From Fodinibacter sp963763015 (lineage in GTDB: Bacteria; Actinomycetota; Actinomycetes; Actinomycetales; Dermatophilaceae): 64,000 nt of DNA. Positions 23,586 through 32,206 of this stretch are shown here, in pieces. The stretch covers positions 62,001 to 126,000 of the forward strand of contig CAVXML010000009.1 of the NCBI GenBank assembly GCA_963763015.1, in the 5' to 3' direction. The notes beneath the pieces are model-generated. The model did no database searches. It was not told the DNA's origin and saw only the letters and a program-made list of their open reading frames with translations. Both the position numbers and the translations under genes were made by a program. Position 1 is the first letter of the stretch. Each line of letters begins with the position of its first letter.

Positions 23586-24569
23586 GTGCAGATCGCCGTC
23601 ACCGGGTCCATCGCGACCGACCACCTCATGACGTTCCGGGGCCGGTTCTCCGACTCGCTCGTCGTCGAGCAGCTCGACAAGATCTCGGTGAGCTTCCTCG
23701 CCGAGACCCTCGAGATCCGGCGGGGCGGCATCGCCGGCAACATCTGCTTCGGGATGGCCGCACTGGGGTCACGTCCCATCCTCGTCGGTGCCGCGGGGGA
23801 GGACTTCGCCGACTACCGCAGCTGGCTGAGCAGGCACGGCGTGGTGACCGACCACGTCCACATCTCCGAGTCCAAGCACACCGCGAGGTTCGTGTGCACC
23901 ACCGACGACTCCATGGCGCAGATCGCCACGTTCTACGCGGGGGCGATGTCCGAGGCCCGGATGATCGAGCTCGGACCGATCCACGAGGCGTGGGACCTCG
24001 ACCTGGTCGTCATCGGCGCTGACGACCCCGAGGCCATGCTGCGCCACACCGAGGAGTGCCGGACGCGCGGCATCCGCTTCGTGGCCGACCCTTCCCAGCA
24101 GCTCGCGTTCGCCGACGGACCGTTCATCCGGCGGCTGATCGACGGCGCGGACTACCTCTTCACCAACGAGTACGAGTCGTACCTGACCGAGACCAAGACC
24201 GGGTGGAGCCAGGACGAGATCGACGCGCGCGTCACGACCCGGGTCATCACGAGAGGCCGACACGGTGCGGACATCAGGACCCGAGGCGAGGCCCCGATCC
24301 ACGTCCCGATCGCCGGCGAGGTCGAGCGGGTCGACCCGACGGGGGTCGGAGACGCCTTCCGCGCCGGCTTCCTCGTCGGCCTCGCGGGTGGACTCGACCA
24401 CGAGCGGTGCGCCCAGATCGGCTCCGTCCTCGCAGCCCACGTGCTCGAGACGGTCGGCACCCAGGAGTACGTCGTGACGCGCAGCGGGTTCCTGGGGCGG
24501 GTGGCCGCTGCCTACGGTGACAGGGCGGCCCAGGAGATCGCGCCGCTCGTGCGCGCCGCCAGGGACTGA
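23586..24569 (+). CDS. PfkB-family carbohydrate kinase (adenosine kinase-like)
   Basis: A 327-residue ribokinase-fold kinase. It begins VQIAVTGSIATDHL, has GGIAGNICFGMAALG for substrate binding, TNEYES in the middle, VITRGRHGADI, and the catalytic DPTGVGDAFRAGF containing the GxGD anion hole and base. Rv2202c (adoK, adenosine kinase) is at the matching place in M. tuberculosis, so purine-nucleoside phosphorylation is a reasonable guess, but sugar substrates cannot be excluded. GTG start at 23586, supported by the TAGGTT box. The aat gene starts 15 bases after its stop. Confidence 0.9.
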   Translation: MQIAVTGSIATDHLMTFRGRFSDSLVVEQLDKISVSFLAETLEIRRGGIAGNICFGMAALGSRPILVGAAGEDFADYRSWLSRHGVVTDHVHISESKHTARFVCTTDDSMAQIATFYAGAMSEARMIELGPIHEAWDLDLVVIGADDPEAMLRHTEECRTRGIRFVADPSQQLAFADGPFIRRLIDGADYLFTNEYESYLTETKTGWSQDEIDARVTTRVITRGRHGADIRTRGEAPIHVPIAGEVERVDPTGVGDAFRAGFLVGLAGGLDHERCAQIGSVLAAHVLETVGTQEYVVTRSGFLGRVAAAYGDRAAQEIAPLVRAARD

Positions 24570-24584
24570 CCGGGCCGACCCGAG

Positions 24585-25268
24585 ATGGTCCACCCCCCGG
24601 TCGAGCCCCCACCCACGACGTGGCTCCTCGATGCCGCCCGCGCCGAGCCCGGGGAGGACCTCGTGGCCGCGGGTGCGGACCTCGAGCCCGGCACGCTCCT
24701 CGCGGCCTACCGGCTGGGGCTCTTTCCGATGGGGCTGGGACCGCACGGCAGGGGGACGACCGGCTGGTGGTCGCCCGACCCCCGCGGCGTCATCCCGGCG
24801 GGGGCCCTGCGGGTGCGGCGCTCGTTGCGCCAGGCGATCGGACGGTTCGAGCTCCGCGTCGACACGGTGTTCGACGAGGTGGTCGACCGGTGTGCCGACC
24901 CCCGCCGCGACGGTCGGTGGATCACCGCAGAGATGGCGGCCGCCTACCGGCGGCTCCACGACCTCGGCTGGGCGCACAGCGTCGAGGCGTGGCAGGGGGG
25001 CGAGCTCGTCGGTGGGCTCTACGGCGTGTCCGTCGGTGGTCTCTTCGCCGGTGAGTCGATGTTCCACGCGGTGCGCGACGCCTCCAAGGTCGCCCTCGTC
25101 GGCCTCGTCGAGCGGTTCCACGGCGACGGCGACCCGCGGCGCCTCGTCGACGTGCAGTGGGCCACCGACCACCTCCGGCGCCTCGGGGCCGAGGAGTGGC
25201 CGCGCGAGCGCTACCTCGCGCGCCTCCGCGTCGCGCTGGAGGCTCCTCAGGTGGACCTGGCGTCCTGA
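24585..25268 (+). CDS. aat: Leucyl/phenylalanyl-tRNA-protein transferase
   Basis: Aat adds Leu or Phe from tRNA to proteins with N-terminal Arg or Lys, marking them for ClpS/ClpP-dependent decay. The 227-residue protein has LLAAYRLGLFPMG, GWWSPDPRGVIP, a GRWITAEMAAAYRRLH segment and GGLYGVSVGGLFAGESMF, all characteristic. It follows the PfkB gene by 15 bases, suggesting co-transcription. Its last 22 bases overlap the convergent TusA-like gene. Length is normal. Confidence 0.94.
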   Translation: MVHPPVEPPPTTWLLDAARAEPGEDLVAAGADLEPGTLLAAYRLGLFPMGLGPHGRGTTGWWSPDPRGVIPAGALRVRRSLRQAIGRFELRVDTVFDEVVDRCADPRRDGRWITAEMAAAYRRLHDLGWAHSVEAWQGGELVGGLYGVSVGGLFAGESMFHAVRDASKVALVGLVERFHGDGDPRRLVDVQWATDHLRRLGAEEWPRERYLARLRVALEAPQVDLAS

Positions 25269-25552
25269 GGGCCTTGGCTCCTGCCCCCGAGGACGACGCG
25301 GTACTCGGTCCAGCCCTCGCCGGCGTCGTGCAGGGAGACGGCGTGTCCTTTCATGCGCGCCCAGGCCGGCACGTCCGACCAGGCGGCGACGTCGTCCGCG
25401 AGGAGGACGAGCGTCGCACCCGCCGGCAGGTCGCGGGCTGCCTTCGCGAGCCGGATGACCGGCACCGGGCACCGTGTGCCTCGGGCGTCGACCACCGGCG
25501 CACCGCCCGAGAGGTGTTCGTGGGGTCCGGGTTCCTCGGCGTCCGGGCTCAC
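25247..25552 (-). CDS. TusA-family sulfur carrier protein
   Basis: A 101-residue protein with the TusA/SirA core: DARGTRCPVPVIRLAKA (the CPxP motif whose cysteine carries persulfide sulfur), followed by a beta-alpha-beta fold with LADDVAAWSDVPAWA and a GHAV segment. The GTG start at 25552 overlaps the stop of the upstream cysteine-desulfurase-like gene by 4 bases (GTGA), so the two are translationally coupled. The context implies sulfur trafficking, yet the partner enzyme lacks its PLP lysine. The 3' end overlaps aat by 22 bases. Confidence 0.88.
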   Translation of the reverse strand: MSPDAEEPGPHEHLSGGAPVVDARGTRCPVPVIRLAKAARDLPAGATLVLLADDVAAWSDVPAWARMKGHAVSLHDAGEGWTEYRVVLGGRSQGPQDARST

Positions 25553-26715
25553 AGGCCCTCCGTCCCGAGGCGCCGGCGAACCGACGCGACGGCATCCGGC
25601 AGCTCGCGGCAGAGCCGGTCGACGTCGCCGGCCCGCCCCGGTGACACCGCCTCCAGCGGCAGGGTGACCCGCACGTTGCCGTGGGTGAGCACTCCCATGG
25701 CGGCGAGGACGTGGCTGGGCCGGAGCACGCTCGACGTGCACGCCGAGCCCGACGCCACGACGAGACCCCGGGCGCCCAGCTCCTCGAGCAGGACCTCACC
25801 GTCGGCGTACAGCACACTGAAGGTGACGACGTGGGGGAGCCGGTCGACGGGGTCCCCGAGGACCTCGACATCCGGCACCGCCTCGGCCGCTCGGCGCACG
25901 CGGCTGACCAGCTCCCGGGCGGAGCGGTCCTCGGCCTCGAGCACCGCTGAGGTCTGGCGCCAGGCTTCGGCGGCGGCCAGCACCAGCGGCACCCACGGAG
26001 GCGCGATCTCGCGTCCCTGCTCTGCCTCGCGGCGCGGCCCGGGCAGGCTCCACCGGGTACCGGTCCGCACGGCCAGCAACCCCAGCGGGGGACCGCCGAA
26101 CGACGCGGCGTCGGCGACGACCACGGAGCCCGCGGCGCCCGAGCGGATGCGGTGCTGGTGGTCCCGCCCGAGGGAGGCGGTGAGGTCGACGAGCAGCGGC
26201 ACGCCGGCGGCCCGGCAGAGGGCGTCCACCTCGGCCACCGGCTGGCGCGTCCCGACCTCGGCGTTGGCACTCTGGAGGACCGCCGCCGCGACGCCGGCGC
26301 CGGTCAGCGACCCGGCGTAGGCGTCGACGTCGACGCGGCCCGTATGACCCACCGGGACGTGGGGTTCGGTGCCGGGCTGGAGGAGCACGACCGAGCGCTC
26401 CGCCGCCCCGGCGACGATGCGGACCCCCACCCGGCGCCGCGCGTTGCGCAGCCCCGCGAGGCCGAGCTCGAGGGCGGTCTCGGAACTGGGGTGCAGGGAC
26501 AGCTCGTCGGGCCGTGCACCCACGGCATCCGCCAGCACTTCACGGGCGGTGTCGAGGAGCGCGCGAGCCCTTCGACCCGGCCCGTGCAGCCTCGTGGGAT
26601 CGGCGAAGGCGAGGGGGAGCGCAGCCTCCAGGGTGCGGGCCGCCACGGGGTGCAGCGGCCCTCGAGCGGCGTCGAGCAGACCGCCCAGGCCCTGCTCCGT
26701 CGGGGGTCGCGCCAC
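25549..26715 (-). CDS. Cysteine desulfurase-like protein lacking the PLP lysine
   Basis: A 388-residue class V aminotransferase-fold protein related to IscS/NifS. It keeps HPSSETALELGLAG, SANAEVGTRQPVAEVD, the VDLTAS aspartate and the loop SGSACTSSV with the sulfur-accepting cysteine. Where the family has S-x-H-K-x-x-G-P, this sequence reads ADAASFGGPPLG: serine replaces the Schiff-base lysine and the histidine is gone. Canonical PLP chemistry therefore looks unlikely. The reading frame is intact, so it is not simply decaying. GTG 26715 with TACCGT 6 bases upstream. Coupled to the TusA-like gene. Divergent from ctaC. Confidence 0.82.
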   Translation of the reverse strand: MARPPTEQGLGGLLDAARGPLHPVAARTLEAALPLAFADPTRLHGPGRRARALLDTAREVLADAVGARPDELSLHPSSETALELGLAGLRNARRRVGVRIVAGAAERSVVLLQPGTEPHVPVGHTGRVDVDAYAGSLTGAGVAAAVLQSANAEVGTRQPVAEVDALCRAAGVPLLVDLTASLGRDHQHRIRSGAAGSVVVADAASFGGPPLGLLAVRTGTRWSLPGPRREAEQGREIAPPWVPLVLAAAEAWRQTSAVLEAEDRSARELVSRVRRAAEAVPDVEVLGDPVDRLPHVVTFSVLYADGEVLLEELGARGLVVASGSACTSSVLRPSHVLAAMGVLTHGNVRVTLPLEAVSPGRAGDVDRLCRELPDAVASVRRRLGTEGL

Positions 26716-26721
26716 GCTTAG

Positions 26722-26727
26722 ACGGTA
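26722..26727 (-). promoter_or_regulatory. -10 box of cysteine-desulfurase-like gene
   Basis: TACCGT lies 6 bases before the GTG at 26715; leaderless type. Confidence 0.5.
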
Positions 26728-26763
26728 GTCGCCCCCTGACTGACCCGACGGCAGGTGGTGCAG

Positions 26764-26769
26764 TAGGGT
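26764..26769 (+). promoter_or_regulatory. Possible -10 box of ctaC-ctaD-ctaF
   Basis: TAGGGT about 41 bases before the ctaC GTG. This would give a leader of about 35 bases containing the GAAGGG ribosome site. Confidence 0.4.
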
Positions 26770-26810
26770 TTGAGCCTGTCCGTCACCTCCTCCAGACGAA
26801 GGGTGCAGCG

Positions 26811-27722
26811 GTGCGCCAGCACGACCTTTCATCGCCCCGATCAGCCGGCCGCCGCCTCGGTGGCCGGGCGCTGATCGGGGCGCTCTCCGTGGCGGCGCTG
26901 TCCGGGTGCGCGAGTGACGAGCTGCGGGGCGACGCCTCGACCGGGTGGCTCCCGCCGGCCGTGACCGAGGGCGGCGAGGTCGTCACCAACCTGTGGATCG
27001 GCGCCTGGATCGCGGCGCTCGCCGTCGGTGCGCTGGTCTGGGGACTCACGGCGTGGTGCGTCGTTGCCTACCGCCGCCGCAAGGACGACAACGAGCTGCC
27101 CGTCCAGCTCCGCTACAACATTCCCATCGAGATCCTCTACACGGTCATCCCCATCTTCATGGTGATCGTGCTCTTCTACTACACCGCGCGTGACGAGTCC
27201 GCGCTGGTCGACACGTCCAAGCAGCCCGACGTGACGGTCAACGTCGTCGGGAAGCAGTGGAGCTGGGACTTCAACTACGTCGAGGAGGACGTCCACGAGG
27301 TGGGCGCCCAGGCAATCCTCAACGGCGAGCCGGGGGCGCCCGCGACCGTGCCCACGCTGTACCTGCCGGTGCGCGAGCGCGTCGAGTTCGTGCTCACCGC
27401 CCGCGACGTCAACCACTCCTTCTGGGTGCCGGCGTTCCTCCAGAAGATGGACATGCTCCCCGGGCTGGTCAACTCCTTCCAGGTGGTTCCGACCCAGGAG
27501 GGGACGTTCAGGGGGAAGTGCGCGGAGCTCTGCGGCACCTACCACTCGCACATGCTGTTCAACGTCAAGGTCGTCTCCCGCGCCGAGTACGACCAGCACA
27601 TGGCCGACCTGCGCGCCAAGGGCCAGACCGGCCTGCTCAACAACACCCTGAACCGGGAACAGCTCATGCGTGACTCGGACCCCGTCCAGGACAGCATCGA
27701 CGGGAACGAGGGAGGAGACTGA
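26811..27722 (+). CDS. ctaC: Cytochrome c oxidase subunit II
   Basis: CtaC holds the CuA centre that passes electrons to subunit I of the aa3 oxidase. The 303-residue protein has a lipoprotein-type signal with lipobox LSGC, two membrane helices (about residues 60-88 and 105-127), and an outside cupredoxin domain with GKQWSWDF, DVNHSF and the CuA ligands CAELCGTYHSHM. GTG 26811 with GAAGGG upstream. ctaD starts 2 bases after its stop and ctaF follows, forming a tight operon. The partners ctaE and qcrCAB lie on the other strand nearby. Confidence 0.95.
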   Translation: MRQHDLSSPRSAGRRLGGRALIGALSVAALSGCASDELRGDASTGWLPPAVTEGGEVVTNLWIGAWIAALAVGALVWGLTAWCVVAYRRRKDDNELPVQLRYNIPIEILYTVIPIFMVIVLFYYTARDESALVDTSKQPDVTVNVVGKQWSWDFNYVEEDVHEVGAQAILNGEPGAPATVPTLYLPVRERVEFVLTARDVNHSFWVPAFLQKMDMLPGLVNSFQVVPTQEGTFRGKCAELCGTYHSHMLFNVKVVSRAEYDQHMADLRAKGQTGLLNNTLNREQLMRDSDPVQDSIDGNEGGD

Positions 27723-27724
27723 CC

Positions 27725-29491
27725 ATGAGTGCAGCCACCGACTCCACCATGCTGCGGTCGACGACCGCACCCGCCCGCAGCCGTCGGATCGCCCCCGGCG
27801 CAACGGTGATCAAGTGGATCACGACGACCGACCACAAGGTCATCGGCAACCTCTACTTCATCACCTCCTTCATCTGGTTCCTCCTCGCCGGTCTCATGGC
27901 GCTCATCATCCGCGCGGAGCTGACCACCCCCGGCCTGCAGCTGGTCGACAACCCCGACCAGTACAACCAGCTGTTCACCATGCACGGCACGATCATGCTG
28001 CTGCTCTTCGCGACACCTCTCTTCGCGGCCTTCGCCAACGCCCTGATGCCGCTGCAGATCGGGTCCCCGGACGTCGCCTTCCCGCGACTCAACATGCTCG
28101 CGTACTGGCTCTATCTCTTCGGCGGGCTGATCGCCGGAGCCGGCTTCCTCACGCCCGGCGGCGCAGCGGCGTTCGGCTGGTTCGCCTACACCCCGCTGTC
28201 CGACAACAGCTACAGCCCCGGCCTGGGCGGTGACCTGTGGGTCTTCGGGCTGGCTCTCGCCGGGTTCGGCACCATCCTGGGCTCCGTCAACTTCATCACC
28301 ACGATCCTGTGCATGCGGGCCCCCGGCATGACGATGTTCCGGATGCCGATCTTCACCTGGACCGTCCTCATCACCTCCATCCTCGTGCTCCTCATCTTCC
28401 CGGCGCTGGCGGCGGCGCTCTTCGCGCTGGGCGCAGACCGCCGGTTCGGGGCGCACGTGTTCGACCCGGAGAACGGCGGGCCGCTGATGTGGCAGCACAT
28501 CTTCTGGTTCTTCGGCCACCCGGAGGTCTACGTCATCGCCCTGCCCTTCTTCGGGATCATCTCCGAGGTGCTGCCGGTCTTCTCCCGCAAGCCGATCTTC
28601 GGCTACAAGACGCTGGTCTACGCCACCATCGCCATCGCCGCGCTGTCGGTGAGCGTGTGGGCGCACCACATGTACGTCACGGGCCAGGTGCTGCTCCCGT
28701 TCTTCGCGATCATGACGATGCTCATCGCGGTTCCCACGGGAGTGAAGTTCTTCAACTGGATCGGCACGATGTGGGGTGGGAAGCTCGAGTTCGCCACGCC
28801 CCTGTTGTGGGCCGTCGGCTTCCTCGTGACCTTCCTGTTCGGCGGCCTGACGGGCGTCATCCTCGCCAGTCCTGCCCTCGACTTCCAGCTGTCCGACAGC
28901 TACTTCGTCGTCGCCCACTTCCACTACGTCGTCTTCGGGACCGTCGTCTTCGCCATGTTCGCCGGGTTCTACTTCTGGTGGCCCAAGCTCACCGGGCGCA
29001 TGCTCGACGAGCGGCTGGGCAAGATCCACTTCTGGATGCTGTTCATCGGGTTCCACACCACCTTCCTCGTCCAGCACCTCCTCGGGGTTCAGGGGATGCC
29101 GCGGCGCTACGCCGACTACATGCCCGAGGACGGGTTCACCCTCGGCAACCAGGTCTCGACCGCCGGCTCGGTGCTGCTCGGCCTGTCGATGATCCCGTTC
29201 GCCTACAACGTCTGGAAGACCTGGCGCACCGCCCCGCTCGTCGAGGTGGACGACCCGTGGGGCTACGGCGCGTCCCTGGAGTGGGCGACGTCCTGCCCAC
29301 CCCCGCGGCACAACTTCGACCGCATGCCTCGGATCCGCTCGGAACGGCCCGCCTTCGACCTGCACCACCCGGAGGCGGCACCTCCGGGAGCCCACGACGG
29401 TGCGGTCGCCCGCGACAGCGGTCTCGTCGAGGCGCTCGGCCCGGCGGACATCGGCGGCAACGCGTTCGTCGACGAGAAGAAGGGGGACTGA
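27725..29491 (+). CDS. ctaD: Cytochrome c oxidase subunit I
   Basis: The catalytic subunit of the aa3 oxidase reduces O2 at the heme a3-CuB site and pumps protons. The 588-residue protein has about 12 membrane helices. Seen: MHGTIMLLLFATPLF (heme a ligand His), WFFGHPEVYVIALP (CuB His and cross-linked Tyr), HHMYVTGQ (two CuB His) and VAHFHYVVFG (heme a and a3 ligands). The cytoplasmic C-terminal tail is Pro/Asp-rich. It lies between ctaC and ctaF with 2- and 3-base gaps. All key residues are present. Confidence 0.97.
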   Translation: MSAATDSTMLRSTTAPARSRRIAPGATVIKWITTTDHKVIGNLYFITSFIWFLLAGLMALIIRAELTTPGLQLVDNPDQYNQLFTMHGTIMLLLFATPLFAAFANALMPLQIGSPDVAFPRLNMLAYWLYLFGGLIAGAGFLTPGGAAAFGWFAYTPLSDNSYSPGLGGDLWVFGLALAGFGTILGSVNFITTILCMRAPGMTMFRMPIFTWTVLITSILVLLIFPALAAALFALGADRRFGAHVFDPENGGPLMWQHIFWFFGHPEVYVIALPFFGIISEVLPVFSRKPIFGYKTLVYATIAIAALSVSVWAHHMYVTGQVLLPFFAIMTMLIAVPTGVKFFNWIGTMWGGKLEFATPLLWAVGFLVTFLFGGLTGVILASPALDFQLSDSYFVVAHFHYVVFGTVVFAMFAGFYFWWPKLTGRMLDERLGKIHFWMLFIGFHTTFLVQHLLGVQGMPRRYADYMPEDGFTLGNQVSTAGSVLLGLSMIPFAYNVWKTWRTAPLVEVDDPWGYGASLEWATSCPPPRHNFDRMPRIRSERPAFDLHHPEAAPPGAHDGAVARDSGLVEALGPADIGGNAFVDEKKGD

Positions 29492-29494
29492 CCC

Positions 29495-29908
29495 GTGCGG
29501 GCAATGGAGCGCATCGGCATCCTCATCGGGGTCTTCGCCTTCGTCATGGCGGCGATCTACGGCGCCTGGACCGGCTCGACGGAGGTGGGCTTCGAGTGGG
29601 TCGGCGTCATCGGCCTGATCCTCGGCGGCCTGCTCGGGCTCATGATCGCGTGGTACCTCTGGATGACGCGGCGCCGGCTCGAGAGGGATCCCTCGGACGA
29701 CCCGCTCGGTGACATCGACGAGATCCAGGGCGACTACGGGTTCTTCAGCCCGCACAGCTGGTGGCCGCTGTTCCTCGGTGTCGCCGCCGCGGTGTGCTTC
29801 CTCGGGCTGGCCGTGGGCTGGTGGATGTTCATCATCGGCGCGTTCTTCGCGGTCCCCGCCCTGGTCGGCTGGACCTTCGAGTACTGGAAGGGCGAGCACG
29901 CGCTCTGA
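29495..29908 (+). CDS. ctaF: Cytochrome c oxidase subunit IV (actinobacterial)
   Basis: A small accessory subunit special to the actinobacterial bcc-aa3 supercomplex. The 137 residues contain four hydrophobic helices (about 8-24, 30-52, 86-105, 107-125) with the WYLWMTRRRLERDP loop and GDYGFFSPHSWWPLF. GTG 29495 lies 3 bases after ctaD. The family match (CtaF, Rv2199c-like) is clear. Its 3' end converges with the metallopeptidase gene 14 bases away. Confidence 0.92.
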   Translation: MRAMERIGILIGVFAFVMAAIYGAWTGSTEVGFEWVGVIGLILGGLLGLMIAWYLWMTRRRLERDPSDDPLGDIDEIQGDYGFFSPHSWWPLFLGVAAAVCFLGLAVGWWMFIIGAFFAVPALVGWTFEYWKGEHAL

Positions 29909-29922
29909 CCCTCCCCCGGGGG

Positions 29923-30471
29923 TCACCCCCAGCCGAGCTCGTGAAGGGCCTCCTCCTCGATGCCGAAGTGGTGGGCGATCTCGTGGACCACGGTGACGGT
30001 GATCTCGTCCCGCAGGTCGTCGGTGTCCTCGCACATCCTCGTCAGGGGTCCCCGGAACAGGGTGATGCGGTCGGGGAGTGACCCCTGGCCCCACCAGTCT
30101 CCGCGCTCGGTGAGCGGCGTGCCCTCGTAGATGCCCAGCAGGTCGGGGTCGTCGGCCGGCGGCTCGGCTTCCACGAAGAACGCCACGTTGTCGAGCATCG
30201 CCATGAGGTCCGGGGGTACAGCGTCCAGGGCCTCCTCGACGATCGCGTCGAACTGCTCCTCGCTCAGCGGCCGCACGTCGCCCAGCCTCCCACCAGAGCC
30301 GAGGGGGAGCACCCACCGCTGGAACGCACCTGCCGAGCGACGCCGGTGGCGCGCCCGCCCCGAGGGGTCGGGCGGCCCACCGGGAGCAGCAACAGCGTGG
30401 GTCGGGCGTGGTCGGTCAGTGCCGTCCGGCCGGCTCCGCCGACTCCGCCGACTCGATGGCCGCAGCCCCAC
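29923..30471 (-). CDS. Zincin-like metallopeptidase family protein
   Basis: The C-terminal part has VVHEIAHHFGIEEEAL, a HExxHxxGxxE zinc motif of the small zincin_1 family, preceded by FDAIVEEALDAVPPDL and TLFRGPL. Up to 182 residues if the ATG at 30471 is used, which lies within the qcrB 3' end (56-base overlap); GTG 30312 would give 129 residues. The Arg-rich stretch GRARHRRR resembles N-termini of longer relatives, so the longer form is listed, but the start is uncertain. Cytoplasmic; substrate unknown. It may be translated from the qcr transcript. Confidence 0.75.
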   Translation of the reverse strand: MGLRPSSRRSRRSRPDGTDRPRPTHAVAAPGGPPDPSGRARHRRRSAGAFQRWVLPLGSGGRLGDVRPLSEEQFDAIVEEALDAVPPDLMAMLDNVAFFVEAEPPADDPDLLGIYEGTPLTERGDWWGQGSLPDRITLFRGPLTRMCEDTDDLRDEITVTVVHEIAHHFGIEEEALHELGWG

Positions 30472-32206
30472 CGGAGGCGGAGACTTCCGACGGCTCGATC
30501 GCCTCGTGTTCCTCGCCGTGGTGCTGCGCCGCCGCGAGCTCGGCCGGTGTCACAGGGTTGACCGCGTCGGCGAAGTAGAACCGCGACAGGCGTGCCCGCA
30601 GGCGGTCCTTGCGCGCGGCGGGACGGGCCACCCCGTTCTCGTCGACCGCCGGCTCGAGCTGGAGCGGGGCGACCGGCTCGTGCTGCACGAGGATCCAGTG
30701 CTCCGGGGTCATCGTGGTGTCGTGCCGCTCGAAGAAGCGCCCGTCCGGGGTGCGGACGATGGTGCCGGTCTCCCGACCGTGCAGGACGGTGTCCCGGTCA
30801 CGGCGCTGCAGAGAGAGGCAGATGCGCTTGGTCACCCAGAAGGCGATGACCGGTAGCACGAAGAACCCGATGCGGAAGAACCACGTGAGGTCGTTGATCG
30901 ACATGCCGAGCTTGATCGCCATGATGTCGTTGCCCGAGGCGAACAGCAGGACGCTGTAGGCGGTGATGCCTGCCATGCCGATGCCCGTGCGCACCGGCGA
31001 GTTGCGCGGCCGCTGGAGCAGGTGGTGCTCACGGTTGTCACCGGTGACCCAGCGTTCCACGAACGGATAGGCACCGAGCACCACGTACACCAGGGGCAGC
31101 AGGAGCAGGGCGCCCGGGAAGATGTTCATCGAGACGGTGGCACCGAAGATCTCGAACTCCATCCATCCGGGAAGCAGTCGCAACGCGCCGTCGGCGAAGC
31201 CCATGTACCAGTCCGGCTGCGCACCGGCCGTGACCGCGGACGGGTCGTAGGGTCCGTACGCCCAGATGGGGTTGATCTGCACGGTCGCGGAGATGAGGGC
31301 GAGGATCCCGAACACGATGAAGAAGAAGCCGCCGGCCTTCGCCGCGTAGACGGGCATCACCGGGAACCCGACGACGTTCTGCTCGGTGCGACCGGGCCCC
31401 GGGTACTGGGTGTGCTTGTGCAGGAAGACCAGGCCGATGTGGGCGGTGAAGAGTGCGATGAGGATCGCAGGGATGAGCAGGATGTGTGCGCTGTACAGGC
31501 GCGGGATGATCATCTCTCCGGGGAACGGGCCGCCGAAGATGGCGTAGACGAGGTAGGTGCCGATGACCGGTGCGGTCTGCACGAACCCCTGCATGGCCCG
31601 GATGCCGGTGCCGGACAGGAGGTCGTCGGGGAGGGAGTAACCGGCGAAGCCCTCGATGATGGCGAGGAGGGCGAGGACGGACCCGATGACCCAGTTGAGC
31701 TCACGGGGCTTGCGGAACGCGCCGGTGAAGAAGACGCGGAACATGTGGACCACGAGGGCGACGACGAACATCAGCGCCGACCAGTGATGGATCTGGCGGA
31801 TGATGAGCCCGCCCTTGATGTCGAACGAGATGTTCAGGGTCGAGGCGTAGGCCTCGGACATGCTCACGCCGCGCAGCGGCGCGTACGAGCCGTCGTAGAC
31901 GGTGTGGCCGGCGCTGGGGACGAACCAGAAGGTGAGGAACGCACCGGTCAGCAGGCACACGATCATCGAGTACATCGCGATCTCGCCCAGCATGAATGAC
32001 CAGTGGTCGGGGAACACCTTCTTCATGAGGTAGCCGACGGGCTTGGCCGCACCGGTGCGGTCGTCGACCCAGCCGGCGAGGCCCCCCACGGTGCGTGCCG
32101 CTGCGCCGGGAGGTGCCTCGGCAGGAGTGTCGCCGTCGCGCAGGGCGTCGGCGGGACGGTCGCCGTCGCGCAGGGCGGCGGCGGGACGAACGGGTGCGGT
32201 GCTCAT
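30416..32206 (-). CDS. qcrB: Menaquinol-cytochrome c reductase cytochrome b subunit
   Basis: QcrB carries hemes bL and bH and the quinol sites of the bcc complex. The 596-residue protein has about nine helices, heme-ligand histidines in IIRQIHHWSALMFVVALVVHM and YSAHILLIPAILIALFTAHIG regions, and PIWAYGPYDPS where the PEWY-type quinol-site motif usually lies nearby. It has a long cytoplasmic tail, typical of actinobacteria. ATG 32206 overlaps the qcrA stop by 4 bases. The N-terminus contains a tandem ALRDGD decapeptide repeat. It is the last gene of ctaE-qcrC-qcrA-qcrB. Confidence 0.95.
   Translation of the reverse strand: MSTAPVRPAAALRDGDRPADALRDGDTPAEAPPGAAARTVGGLAGWVDDRTGAAKPVGYLMKKVFPDHWSFMLGEIAMYSMIVCLLTGAFLTFWFVPSAGHTVYDGSYAPLRGVSMSEAYASTLNISFDIKGGLIIRQIHHWSALMFVVALVVHMFRVFFTGAFRKPRELNWVIGSVLALLAIIEGFAGYSLPDDLLSGTGIRAMQGFVQTAPVIGTYLVYAIFGGPFPGEMIIPRLYSAHILLIPAILIALFTAHIGLVFLHKHTQYPGPGRTEQNVVGFPVMPVYAAKAGGFFFIVFGILALISATVQINPIWAYGPYDPSAVTAGAQPDWYMGFADGALRLLPGWMEFEIFGATVSMNIFPGALLLLPLVYVVLGAYPFVERWVTGDNREHHLLQRPRNSPVRTGIGMAGITAYSVLLFASGNDIMAIKLGMSINDLTWFFRIGFFVLPVIAFWVTKRICLSLQRRDRDTVLHGRETGTIVRTPDGRFFERHDTTMTPEHWILVQHEPVAPLQLEPAVDENGVARPAARKDRLRARLSRFYFADAVNPVTPAELAAAQHHGEEHEAIEPSEVSASGGAAAIESAESAEPAGRH
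32131..32190. repeat. 30-bp tandem repeat (two units) in qcrB
   Basis: Units 32131-32160 and 32161-32190 both begin CGCCGTCGCGCAGGGCG and differ at a few bases. They encode two copies of an ALRDGD-type decapeptide in the disordered N-terminus of QcrB, so copy-number change would stay in frame. Confidence 0.85.

Noticed and set aside
27539..30316. A 925-codon minus-strand open frame opposite ctaD and ctaF
   Set aside because: Antisense to highly conserved oxidase genes; repetitive Glu/Asp/Arg composition with no recognisable motif.
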